Source of the DNA: JAEXZL01 sp049943125
GTDB lineage: Bacteria > Bacillota > Clostridia > Clostridiales > Clostridiaceae
Assembly (NCBI RefSeq): GCF_049943125.1
Contig: NZ_CP188040.1
Coordinates: 3,224,001-3,288,000, forward strand
Length of the DNA stretch: 64,000 nucleotides
Direction of reading: 5' to 3'
The notes under the pieces were generated by a model that saw only the letters and a program-made list of their open reading frames with translations, ran no database searches and was not told where the DNA came from. The position numbers were made by a program, and so were the translations under genes. Positions 42,966 to 50,346 of the stretch are shown here, piece by piece; positions within the stretch are counted from its first letter, which is position 1, and each line of letters opens with the position of its first letter.

Positions 42966-44228
42966 ATGGAAAATAAAATATTAGAGAAGCAAGAATTAGA
43001 TCTAATGATTTATACCTTCGATCGTTTTGAAATATTATATAAGGGGGTTGATTTGACTCTGATGTTTTCCAAATATCCAAGGATCTTTAGCCTTCTGAAG
43101 TTCTTTGTGCTGAATAAAGGGAAGCATCTAAGCAGTGAGTACATAGAAGATAATCTGTGGGGAGAAAGTGAATATTTAGATCTCAAAAACACTATTAAAG
43201 GACAAGTTTTCAGGTTGCGAAAGATTATTAAAAAGATAAGCTCTGAGTTTTGCGGAGGAAGCTTAGAGCAGATGATGGTAATATCCTTTATTGACGGTTG
43301 TTATATCCTTCAGTTATTTGGAAATTGCTTTTTGGATTTTGAGGATTTTGAAATTAAGGCCAAGGATCTATTGTCCTTAGGTAGGGAAAAAGAGGATATT
43401 TATCATGATTATCACAGCATATTAAATCTTTATCCTAATCATTTGTTAAACAATTTAGCTTTAGATCATTGGGTAATACCAAAACGAAATTATTATAAAA
43501 GATTATTTATGGATATAGTCAATGGTATGATAACTATTCTTAAGGAAAGAAATGACTATAAGAAAGCCATGGAAGTTATTGAAAAGGTGATGTTAATAGA
43601 GCCCATGGAAGAAAGGTTGCATATTCATTTTATAGAAATATTGTTAAAGCAGGGAAAGAAGTATGAAGCTTTGAAGCATTACAATTATACAAATAATAAG
43701 TTGTGCAAGGAGCTAGGAATAATTCCATCGGAGGATATGAAGGCTATAAGGGAAGAGGTTTATGGCAGCATCTATGAAAAGGAAGATGCACAGGCAGACC
43801 TTGAGGAGGTAATCAGCTTAGTATTTAAACAAAAAAGGGTTGATATTAATAGCTTTAGAAGGATATTTACCCTTGCTTCAAGGCTTAAAGGTAAGAGAAA
43901 AATAAAGTGCGCTCATATGGTAATAACTCTTGAGGAGCAGTATATTTTAAAACTAATTAGAGAAGGCTGTAAAGACGCTCTATTTATGGTATCAAAAACT
44001 AGAAACGATATGTTTCAATCATTGATTAATTCCATCAGCAGAACTATCAGAAAAGGTGATGTTTATTATTTTGATAGTTTTAGCTTATCCTTTAAGGTAG
44101 AGGTTCTGCTATATGATATTATAGATAGTCACTGGAGCATAGTGAGTGATAGATTATTAAAGAGCTTTAGAGAAGAGCTACCAGACTTACCACTTCAATA
44201 TGTAAACATAAAAATAGAAGAGATTTAG
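42966..44228 (+). CDS. BTAD-domain transcriptional regulator
   Basis: A 420-residue cytoplasmic regulator. The N-terminal part (about 10-105) looks like an OmpR-type winged helix (FSLLKFFVLNKGKHLSSEYIEDNLWGES ... LKNTIKGQVFRLRKII). The middle part (about 115-265) is the helical bacterial transcriptional activator domain (KAMEVIEKVMLIEPMEERLHIHFIEILLKQGKKYEALKHYN ... CKELGIIPSEDMKAI), as in SARP and AfsR-type regulators. The C-terminal 140 residues resemble a degenerate GGDEF-like fold (ISRTIRKGDVYYFDSFSLSF) but key residues are missing; this is tentative. Position between the sortase and the fibre operon suggests it controls them. GGGGAG is 5 bases from the ATG. Confidence 0.8.
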   Translation: MENKILEKQELDLMIYTFDRFEILYKGVDLTLMFSKYPRIFSLLKFFVLNKGKHLSSEYIEDNLWGESEYLDLKNTIKGQVFRLRKIIKKISSEFCGGSLEQMMVISFIDGCYILQLFGNCFLDFEDFEIKAKDLLSLGREKEDIYHDYHSILNLYPNHLLNNLALDHWVIPKRNYYKRLFMDIVNGMITILKERNDYKKAMEVIEKVMLIEPMEERLHIHFIEILLKQGKKYEALKHYNYTNNKLCKELGIIPSEDMKAIREEVYGSIYEKEDAQADLEEVISLVFKQKRVDINSFRRIFTLASRLKGKRKIKCAHMVITLEEQYILKLIREGCKDALFMVSKTRNDMFQSLINSISRTIRKGDVYYFDSFSLSFKVEVLLYDIIDSHWSIVSDRLLKSFREELPDLPLQYVNIKIEEI

Positions 44229-44231
44229 ATT

Positions 44232-44268
44232 AAAGAGGCTGCAGAACATACACTGCAGCTTCTTTTTT
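44232..44268 (+). terminator. Terminator of the BTAD regulator gene
   Basis: AAAGAGGCTGCAG (44232-44244) pairs with CTGCAGCTTCTTT (44253-44265) and runs into a T-tract. Confidence 0.85.
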
Positions 44269-44406
44269 TATTTAAACTTAGGGATGGTATATCTAAATTA
44301 AGTTAAACATTTTAAAGGTTACCATATTTATTAACTATTTGTGTATAAGTGTTACGGAATATTTAAATAATTTACATTAATAAAACCGATATAAAACCAA
44401 AATGAA

Positions 44407-44435
44407 ATTAGTGTGTAACTAATAGTTACTATAAT
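44407..44435 (+). promoter_or_regulatory. Promoter of the fibre operon with an operator-like palindrome
   Basis: The 15-base inverted repeat GTAACTA-A-TAGTTAC (44415-44429) directly abuts TATAAT (44430-44435) and lies between it and a weak -35 (ATTAGT, 44407-44412). A weak -35 with a spacer-located palindrome fits regulated expression, perhaps by the BTAD protein encoded upstream. Confidence 0.5.
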
Positions 44436-44486
44436 TAAATATATAAGATTAATAAATAATTACTATTGTAAAAGGGGGGTGAATAA

Positions 44487-46640
44487 ATGAAAAATTACCT
44501 TAAGCATAAGAAGGTAATATCAATTATTCTTACGCTAATCCTCACCTTAGGCTTTGTAGGCTTTAATAATAATCGTAAGATTATGAATGCTTCAGCCACT
44601 GGGGGAGCAGGAGGTAGTGAAGAAACAGTTTCCAATGATGACATGACCATTAGTAAAACTGCAGAGGTAAACAGCTGGGACAACCGTACCTATGATATTA
44701 CCTTAACTGCAGCAGCAAAAGAGGGAACAGTGATAGTAGATCCTAAACCAGCAGATATAATCCTGGTCCTGGATAGATCGATAAGTATGGATGAGAACCT
44801 AGTTACCTATACCTATACTCCTATAACAAGACAGCCAGAGAGCTGGCAGAATTATTATATACTCAGAAATGGAGAATATACTCAAGTAAGGTATCGATCT
44901 AACAGTGGATGGTCCTATGAAGTTGGAAATAATCGTACTACTGTTACCTACTCACCTGGAAAGACAGGTGAAAACAATGAATATGAGTTTTATAGTAGAT
45001 CCGAATCTAGTATATCAAAGATTCAATCCTTAAAAAATGCGGCGATTTCCTTTGTGAATACTGTGAAGGAAAAGTCCCCTGACAGCAGGATAGGAGTAGT
45101 TTCTTTTGCTGATACAGGGATAATTAATACTAATCTCAATAATAAGTATCTGTTAAGAGTAGGAAATAGTGCTTCCTATAATGAAATTAATAGAGCTATC
45201 AACTCATTAAGCTTGAATTTTTATACAAAAGCTGACGAGGGTTTTAATAAAGCAATGGAAATTTACAACACACCATCGAAGTTCGAAGGTGTGAATATTA
45301 ATAGTAACAGGGATAAGGTAATAATATTCTTTACCGATGGAGTTCCAACATCAACAAGTACTTCTTTTGATGATAATGTCGCAAGGAGAGCTACAGGAAA
45401 AGCAAATGAATTAAAGGGAGCACCTTATAATGCCTCCATATATTCCATAGGTATTTTTCAGAATATCACAGGTGATACACTGACAAGAGTAGAGAATTAT
45501 ATGAGAAGTATAGCCTCAGATAAAGCTGGTGGTGGTAAACACTACTACAAGGTAGAATCCAGTGATGAGCTATTAAACTTATTTGATAGTATCACTGAGG
45601 TAATTGGAGGAACCTTAGAAAATGTCTATATAAGAGATTATATAGATCCAAGGTTCAGGGTTCTAGATAATAATGGAAACATGATAACTAATACCACCTC
45701 TATAGTTAATTTAAGTAACGGTGGAGTGGTAAGGTATGATTCCGATAGAAATCTATGGTACGTTCAGTGGGCCCTAGCAACCCTTACTAAGAATGTGGTT
45801 AGTAAAACCATAAGGGTTAAGGCTATAGATCAGTTTATTGGAGGTAATGATATAACTACCAATGAAGAGGGGTCAGGGGTATTTTATGGTGAAGAAAGCC
45901 TTTTATATCCAAAGCCAACGGTGAACGTAAAGCCTAGAATTACAGTAAACAATAAGGAAGAGACTATATTCTTGGGTGAGAGTGTTCCTACAGCAGGCTT
46001 ACCAGATAGTATGTATAATGATGCTTCACCAGATCCTTTTGTAGGGAAGATGGCTACTGGTAGTTTTTCTATAGAATGGTTAGACGGGACTAACAGCCTG
46101 GGAAATAACCTTACTCAGCTAGGAAATCAAGCTCCTGAAGAAGATCACGATTATACATTGAAAGTGACCTTTACACCTAATCCTGTAGTGTTTCCTAAGT
46201 CCACGGAGAATACCAGTGGAAATACAGCAGCTATGGTTACAGCTCAGGGAATCTATAAAATAAAGGTTCAGTCAGGAAAGATAACTGTCAATAAAGTGGT
46301 TTTAGATAAGAGTGGAAATACAATAGCTATTCCAAGTGGAGATGTTTTTGCAGTAAAGGTAGGAGGTCCTTTGGAAACTTATTTAGATTTATTAAAGGAT
46401 GACAGTACAAAGGTATTAAGTAAATTGAAAGCTGGCCGCTATACCTTAAGTGAAATACTTCCAAAGGAATATCAGCTAGTAAGCATAAAGATTAATGGTA
46501 CAGAGGTTGATAAAAACAATGCCTTCGTGGATATAAATAAAAATAACCCTGAGGCTGTGGTGGTGATAACCAACAAGCAGGAGGCGAAGCCCTTCTTCCA
46601 CGGCACAGATAGAGTAGTAAATAGAGTTAAGATGAATTGA
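44487..46640 (+). CDS. Secreted vWA-domain surface protein (probable fibre tip adhesin)
   Basis: 717 residues. A signal peptide (about 1-36) is followed by a stretch typical of pilin-like proteins (ISKTAEVNSWDNRTYDITLTA) and a large vWA domain from about residue 88 to 370. The MIDAS metal site is complete: D96-x-S98-x-S100, T247 and D284 (FTDGVPT). A SpaA/Cna-B-like domain lies near 590-690, with a possible isopeptide Lys in ITVNKVV and Glu in YTLSEIL. The C terminus (HGTDRVVNRVKMN) has no sorting motif or membrane anchor, so attachment must be through other proteins. GGGGGG precedes the ATG. It is first in the sipW-TasA-like operon. Confidence 0.88.
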   Translation: MKNYLKHKKVISIILTLILTLGFVGFNNNRKIMNASATGGAGGSEETVSNDDMTISKTAEVNSWDNRTYDITLTAAAKEGTVIVDPKPADIILVLDRSISMDENLVTYTYTPITRQPESWQNYYILRNGEYTQVRYRSNSGWSYEVGNNRTTVTYSPGKTGENNEYEFYSRSESSISKIQSLKNAAISFVNTVKEKSPDSRIGVVSFADTGIINTNLNNKYLLRVGNSASYNEINRAINSLSLNFYTKADEGFNKAMEIYNTPSKFEGVNINSNRDKVIIFFTDGVPTSTSTSFDDNVARRATGKANELKGAPYNASIYSIGIFQNITGDTLTRVENYMRSIASDKAGGGKHYYKVESSDELLNLFDSITEVIGGTLENVYIRDYIDPRFRVLDNNGNMITNTTSIVNLSNGGVVRYDSDRNLWYVQWALATLTKNVVSKTIRVKAIDQFIGGNDITTNEEGSGVFYGEESLLYPKPTVNVKPRITVNNKEETIFLGESVPTAGLPDSMYNDASPDPFVGKMATGSFSIEWLDGTNSLGNNLTQLGNQAPEEDHDYTLKVTFTPNPVVFPKSTENTSGNTAAMVTAQGIYKIKVQSGKITVNKVVLDKSGNTIAIPSGDVFAVKVGGPLETYLDLLKDDSTKVLSKLKAGRYTLSEILPKEYQLVSIKINGTEVDKNNAFVDINKNNPEAVVVITNKQEAKPFFHGTDRVVNRVKMN

Positions 46641-46675
46641 TACTTAATCAAGTTTAGATTGTGAGGCATGATGAT

Positions 46676-47212
46676 ATGAGGATAGTTATTAAGCTTTTAA
46701 ATATAATTTCAACAGTGATATTCATAGCAATGTTTGCTCTTATGACGTTTTTTGCACCTTTGGTTTTAGGGTACAAGCCAGCCGTTATACTTACAGGAAG
46801 CATGGAACCAACCTTCCCTGTGAACAGCGTTGTGTATTATAAAAGTGCTGACTTTTCAGAGATAGACGAAGGTGAGCCAATAATATATCAGAAGGGTGAC
46901 GCTTTGATAACTCATAGAGTGGTAGAAAAAAATAATGAGCAGGGCTATGTGATTACCAAGGGAGATGCAAATAATACTGAGGATTCTTATGAGGTATATA
47001 CTGAGGAAGTTAAAGGCATTGTACACTTCATGATTCCTTATGTAGGGTACGCTGCTCTGGTAATTCAAAACAAATTTATGTTTATAATGCTTATAGCTGT
47101 TCTGATATTAAACATTGCTTTAAATAAGCTTTTTGAAGAGAACATCGATAACAAAGTTATCCAGAAAGAAGACATAAATAATAAAAAAATTGGAGGAATA
47201 TTAAATGAATAA
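46676..47212 (+). CDS. sipW: SipW-type signal peptidase I
   Basis: A membrane-bound ER-type (Ser/His) signal peptidase with TM helices at both ends. The nucleophile is S42 in TGSMEPTFP, and the general base is H80 in LITHRVV, where bacterial-type enzymes have Lys. TKGDANNTED (about 94-103) is the third conserved block. SipW enzymes process TasA and CalY-type fibre subunits, and three such genes follow directly. The ATG at 46676 is 9 bases after TGTGAGG; a GTG at 46661 is the alternative. The end overlaps the first subunit gene by 8 bases. Confidence 0.93.
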   Translation: MRIVIKLLNIISTVIFIAMFALMTFFAPLVLGYKPAVILTGSMEPTFPVNSVVYYKSADFSEIDEGEPIIYQKGDALITHRVVEKNNEQGYVITKGDANNTEDSYEVYTEEVKGIVHFMIPYVGYAALVIQNKFMFIMLIAVLILNIALNKLFEENIDNKVIQKEDINNKKIGGILNE

Positions 47213-47852
47213 GAATAAGAAAATGTATAGTGCTTTAGCAATGACAGCAGCGGTAGCTTTAATGACAGGGGCTTTTGCATGGCTCACTCAGGAAGCGGAT
47301 GTAACTAATAGATTTGCCACTCCTTATGAAGGACGCTTTGATGCACAAATAGTTGAGACAGTTTTTGATGAAGAGGAAAATGATGATGTAACCCAATACT
47401 ATAATGATACTGAAAATGTATGGGAGCTAGTAGTTCCTGATCAATTCAAGCCAGGAGATTCCATTAAGAAGGAAGTTCGCTTTGAAAATACAGGAACATA
47501 TGATCAATTAGTTCGTATTCAATTCAACCCAGATTTAGCAGAAGGACTTTCACTAGTAGGAACTGGTGCATTAGATGAACAGTGGACCTATATAGTAGAG
47601 GGTGAGGGAGATGAAGGAGTTGGATACTATTACTATAACTTTATTCTAGAAGATGGCGAAGATACAGATATGATATTAGAAGCAATTAAATTTGAAGAAG
47701 ATTTTGTAGGTCCAAATGTTAACTTAGATGCTAGTATCTTTATAAAGCTAGAAACAGTACAGCTAAGTGATGATAACGTTGCTGCTCAGGAAGTGTTTGG
47801 TAGAGCACCTCTAGATATCAACGGTTTGAATGTTAGCTGGATAGCTAGATAA
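47205..47852 (+). CDS. TasA/CalY-like fibre subunit 1 (SipW-dependent signal peptide)
   Basis: A 215-residue acidic exported protein. The N terminus is the SipW-type signal: basic start, hydrophobic core (ALAMTAAVALMTGAFA), then AWLTQEADVTNRFA. After it comes a beta-sandwich-like region with DQFKPGDSIKKEVRFENTGTYDQLVRIQFNP, the family hallmark (PGD...K...F.NTG.YD...R). The C terminus ends LNVSWIAR. TasA-type proteins form extracellular biofilm fibres by donor-strand exchange. It is translated from an ATG within the end of sipW. It is the first of three paralogues in tandem. Confidence 0.9.
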   Translation: MNKNKKMYSALAMTAAVALMTGAFAWLTQEADVTNRFATPYEGRFDAQIVETVFDEEENDDVTQYYNDTENVWELVVPDQFKPGDSIKKEVRFENTGTYDQLVRIQFNPDLAEGLSLVGTGALDEQWTYIVEGEGDEGVGYYYYNFILEDGEDTDMILEAIKFEEDFVGPNVNLDASIFIKLETVQLSDDNVAAQEVFGRAPLDINGLNVSWIAR

Positions 47853-47879
47853 ATTTAATGACAGAATAGGAGAATTATT

Positions 47880-48602
47880 ATGATTAAGAGAAAAGGACAA
47901 AAGGTTGCTTTAGCTGCGGTAGTTATGGCAGCAGCAGTGGCAGCTCTGGCTGGGAGCTATGCATGGCTCACTGCAGAGGCGGATGTAACTAATTTATTCT
48001 CTACAGGAGATAGGCAGTTTGATGGAGTTATCCTAGAAAGAGTAAATGATGAAGAGGGTTTTACAGAGTATCGTAAGAGTAATCTTCAAAATCCTAATAA
48101 TGTTTTAGTAGACGATGCTTTTAAGCCTGGTGATACTAATTTAAAAGAAGTTAAGTTTAAGAATAATGGTGATTATGATTCAATGCTTAGGATTAAATTA
48201 ACTCCAGAGGTAGAGCAGTGGTTTGCTCAAGAAGAGAGATTCAAGCCGATTCATAATTCATTAGACAAGGTGCCGACTGGAAATGATGCTCCAATTATTA
48301 TTGAAAATTGGAATACCTCTTCTTTTACCTTTAAAGGAGAAGGACAGAATTGGAAGTATAATGAAGATGATGGTTATTACTACTACAAGCATATATTCAA
48401 CGCTGATGAGACAACACCATTGATTCTTAAATCCATTACCTTTAATGGAGCAGCAGGAAATGATCACCAAAGGATTGACTACTCACTGTTTATTGAAATG
48501 GAGACGGTGCAGATGAGTGAAAATAATCAATCCATATCTGCTTTCTCTGAAGTAGACACTGTTCAAATAACCGGTGACAATATTACCTGGAACTTTAAAT
48601 AA
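47880..48602 (+). CDS. TasA/CalY-like fibre subunit 2
   Basis: A 240-residue paralogue of the preceding protein, 27 bases downstream with AGGAG as ribosome binding site. The signal region ALAAVVMAAAVAALAGSYAWLTAEADVTNLF is followed by DAFKPGDTNLKEVKFKNNGDYDSMLRIKLTP. It has an insertion of about 25 residues before the WKYNEDDGYYYYKHIF segment, which matches VGYYYYNFIL in subunit 1. The C terminus is NITWNFK. Presumably exported through Sec and cleaved by the neighbouring SipW. Whether it copolymerises with subunit 1 or forms its own fibre is unknown. Confidence 0.9.
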   Translation: MIKRKGQKVALAAVVMAAAVAALAGSYAWLTAEADVTNLFSTGDRQFDGVILERVNDEEGFTEYRKSNLQNPNNVLVDDAFKPGDTNLKEVKFKNNGDYDSMLRIKLTPEVEQWFAQEERFKPIHNSLDKVPTGNDAPIIIENWNTSSFTFKGEGQNWKYNEDDGYYYYKHIFNADETTPLILKSITFNGAAGNDHQRIDYSLFIEMETVQMSENNQSISAFSEVDTVQITGDNITWNFK

Positions 48603-48655
48603 TTGAAATGAGGTATAGAGCAATTTCAGGATAGAAGGCCAAGGAGGTATATTAG

Positions 48656-49291
48656 ATGAAGATTAAAAATAAAAGAAAGCTCAGTTCTCTGGCTTCTATC
48701 TTGATGATATTGATAACCACTACTATAGTGGGAGTATATGCATATTATCAGATGGATGCTGATGTAACTAATGAGTTTATAATAGGAGAAAATAAAGGGA
48801 AAATCGTAGAGGACTTTCCTGAGAACCCTAAGTTTAATGGTCCTGTTACTAAGGTAGTAAGGTTTCAGAACACAGGAGATTATGATCAAATCATTAGAGT
48901 AAGGTATTCAGAAACCTGGACGGATAAGACAGGTAATATAATATCCAACAAGGTAAATAACGATTCAGTGGTGACAAAGAATTGGACAACCATTTGGCCA
49001 GAGGCTGCAGGAGGAAATCAGGATGACCTTTGGGTTTATGGAGGAGATGGATGGTTTTATTATAAAAGTGTTCTGCCTGCACACAGTGGAAATGATAGCA
49101 TAACAGCTCCAGTATTGGAAAGGCTCGAATTGAATACAGCTTTAAGCAGCGAAGAGCTTAAAAAATATTCTGAAGGGAATTATTCTCTATCCTTCCAGTT
49201 AGAACATGTGCAAGCTACTGAGGCAGCAGTGAAGAAGGTATTTGGTAAAGACTGCACCATAGGTAGCGATGGCATGGTTCATTGGAATTAA
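48656..49291 (+). CDS. TasA/CalY-like fibre subunit 3
   Basis: The 211-residue third paralogue has AAGGAGG before its ATG. Signal: SLASILMILITTTIVGVYAYYQMDADVTNEF. It lacks the long acidic stretch after the signal that subunits 1 and 2 have, so the hallmark GPVTKVVRFQNTGDYDQIIRVRYSE comes about 20 residues earlier. The aromatic block DGWFYYKSVLP and a C-terminal Trp (MVHWN) are conserved. The divergence suggests a distinct place in the fibre, perhaps as a minor or linking subunit, but this is inference. Confidence 0.88.
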   Translation: MKIKNKRKLSSLASILMILITTTIVGVYAYYQMDADVTNEFIIGENKGKIVEDFPENPKFNGPVTKVVRFQNTGDYDQIIRVRYSETWTDKTGNIISNKVNNDSVVTKNWTTIWPEAAGGNQDDLWVYGGDGWFYYKSVLPAHSGNDSITAPVLERLELNTALSSEELKKYSEGNYSLSFQLEHVQATEAAVKKVFGKDCTIGSDGMVHWN

Positions 49292-49326
49292 GCTTAGGCT
49301 TAATAATTAAAATTGGAGGTGATTAG

Positions 49327-50043
49327 ATGAAAAAAACTATAATTAGGTTAATTATTTTATTAATAATGTCCCTTAGCTTTTCACAGATTCAAGCTGTTAG
49401 TGCCGCAGGTAATGTAGCAGAGATTATCATTAAGGATGATGAGATTATTTATAATCCTGAAAATAAGGTATTTATGGAACATTTAAATATAATTCCTGGA
49501 GAGAGCTACAATAATTCTCTAAGGGTTTATAATGAATCCACAGCTATATATGATCTGTATCTTCAGCTTTCAGTACCTGAAAATGATGAAGAAGGTTTAA
49601 AGCTTTTAGAACATATAGAGATGGATATTATCTATGATAATGAGATTATATATAGCGGTAATGTAAAGGGAAATGAAGGGATTAAAGGGAAAGCACCAGG
49701 AGAAAGATATCTCCTTGGAATCTTTGATCCATTAGATCAAGGAGAAATAAATGTAGTTATAAAAACTTCTAATGAGCTTACTAAGGAAAATCTTAATGCT
49801 TATGGAGAAACAGAGTGGAAGCTCATTGCTGTAGCCTATGAACAGGGAGTTGGAAATGAAGAAACGGAGGAGGAGCCTAAAGAAGAAGAACAAGTTGCGT
49901 CAGAGGAGACTGTAATAACTCCTGGTAAAAACCCTAAGACAGGAGATGAAAAGTTAGTATTTCCATATATGCTTTTTATGGTAGGTGCCTTTGGCTCAGG
50001 AGTAGTACTTCTACTAAAGGATAAAAAACGTATAAATGAATAA
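49327..50043 (+). CDS. Wall-anchored protein with NPKTG sorting signal (probable fibre base)
   Basis: 238 residues. A standard signal peptide (about 1-27) is followed by a beta-rich domain (about 30-172) with NIIPGESYNNSLRVYNESTAIYDLYLQL, similar in pattern to the PGD...N block of the fibre subunits. Then come an acidic Glu-rich spacer (about 177-198) and a complete sorting signal: NPKTG (202-206), a hydrophobic stretch (210-230) and a positive tail KDKKR. NPxTx motifs are used by class B sortases, and the only sortase in the window is class B. It probably ties the fibre to peptidoglycan. It is the last gene of the operon. Confidence 0.88.
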   Translation: MKKTIIRLIILLIMSLSFSQIQAVSAAGNVAEIIIKDDEIIYNPENKVFMEHLNIIPGESYNNSLRVYNESTAIYDLYLQLSVPENDEEGLKLLEHIEMDIIYDNEIIYSGNVKGNEGIKGKAPGERYLLGIFDPLDQGEINVVIKTSNELTKENLNAYGETEWKLIAVAYEQGVGNEETEEEPKEEEQVASEETVITPGKNPKTGDEKLVFPYMLFMVGAFGSGVVLLLKDKKRINE

Positions 50044-50050
50044 TTTAATG

Positions 50051-50082
50051 GCTGCCTCAAAAATGATTTGAGGCAGCTTTTA
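50051..50082 (+). terminator. Terminator of the fibre operon
   Basis: GCTGCCTCAAA (50051-50061) pairs with TTTGAGGCAGC (50067-50077), followed by TTTTA. Confidence 0.88.
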
Positions 50083-50174
50083 AGGTGTAAAAGTGCTTCC
50101 TACGGGGAGTGCTTATTTATTTTTATTCATATTTATGTTATAATTGAAAAATAAATAGATATGGGAACACATGT

Positions 50175-50203
50175 TTGACAATAATGGACATAGCTATTAT
50201 ACT
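50175..50203 (+). promoter_or_regulatory. Strong promoter of parE-parC
   Basis: TTGACA (50175-50180), exactly 17 bases, TATACT (50198-50203). It is the best sigma-A match seen in the window. It predicts a start near 50210 and a leader of about 137 bases. Confidence 0.8.
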
Positions 50204-50218
50204 TAATATTATTGGCTA

Positions 50219-50256
50219 CCGTTAGAACTGGATATCTCCTTCTAGCGGATTTTTTG
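50219..50256 (+). terminator. Terminator-like hairpin at the 5' end of the parE-parC mRNA
   Basis: CCGTTAGAA (50219-50227) pairs with TTCTAGCGG (50240-50248, one G-T pair) and is followed by ATTTTTT. It lies within about 10 bases of the predicted transcript start, so it may act as an attenuator or as a protective 5' hairpin. Confidence 0.6.
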
Positions 50257-50346
50257 AGTATTTTAGATATTTTGGATTAAGTATTGTTAATCACTTTAAT
50301 GGTAATGAGAAAGATATATTAATGTGAACATAAGTTGGAGGTAACT

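Noticed and set aside
44487..46640. Sortase motif at the end of the vWA protein
   Set aside because: The C terminus has no LPxTG/NPxTG-type motif and no terminal hydrophobic stretch.
48626..48889. Minus-strand frame opposite fibre subunit 3
   Set aside because: It has low-complexity, hydrophobic composition and is antisense to a clear gene; the same applies to many other antisense frames in the window.
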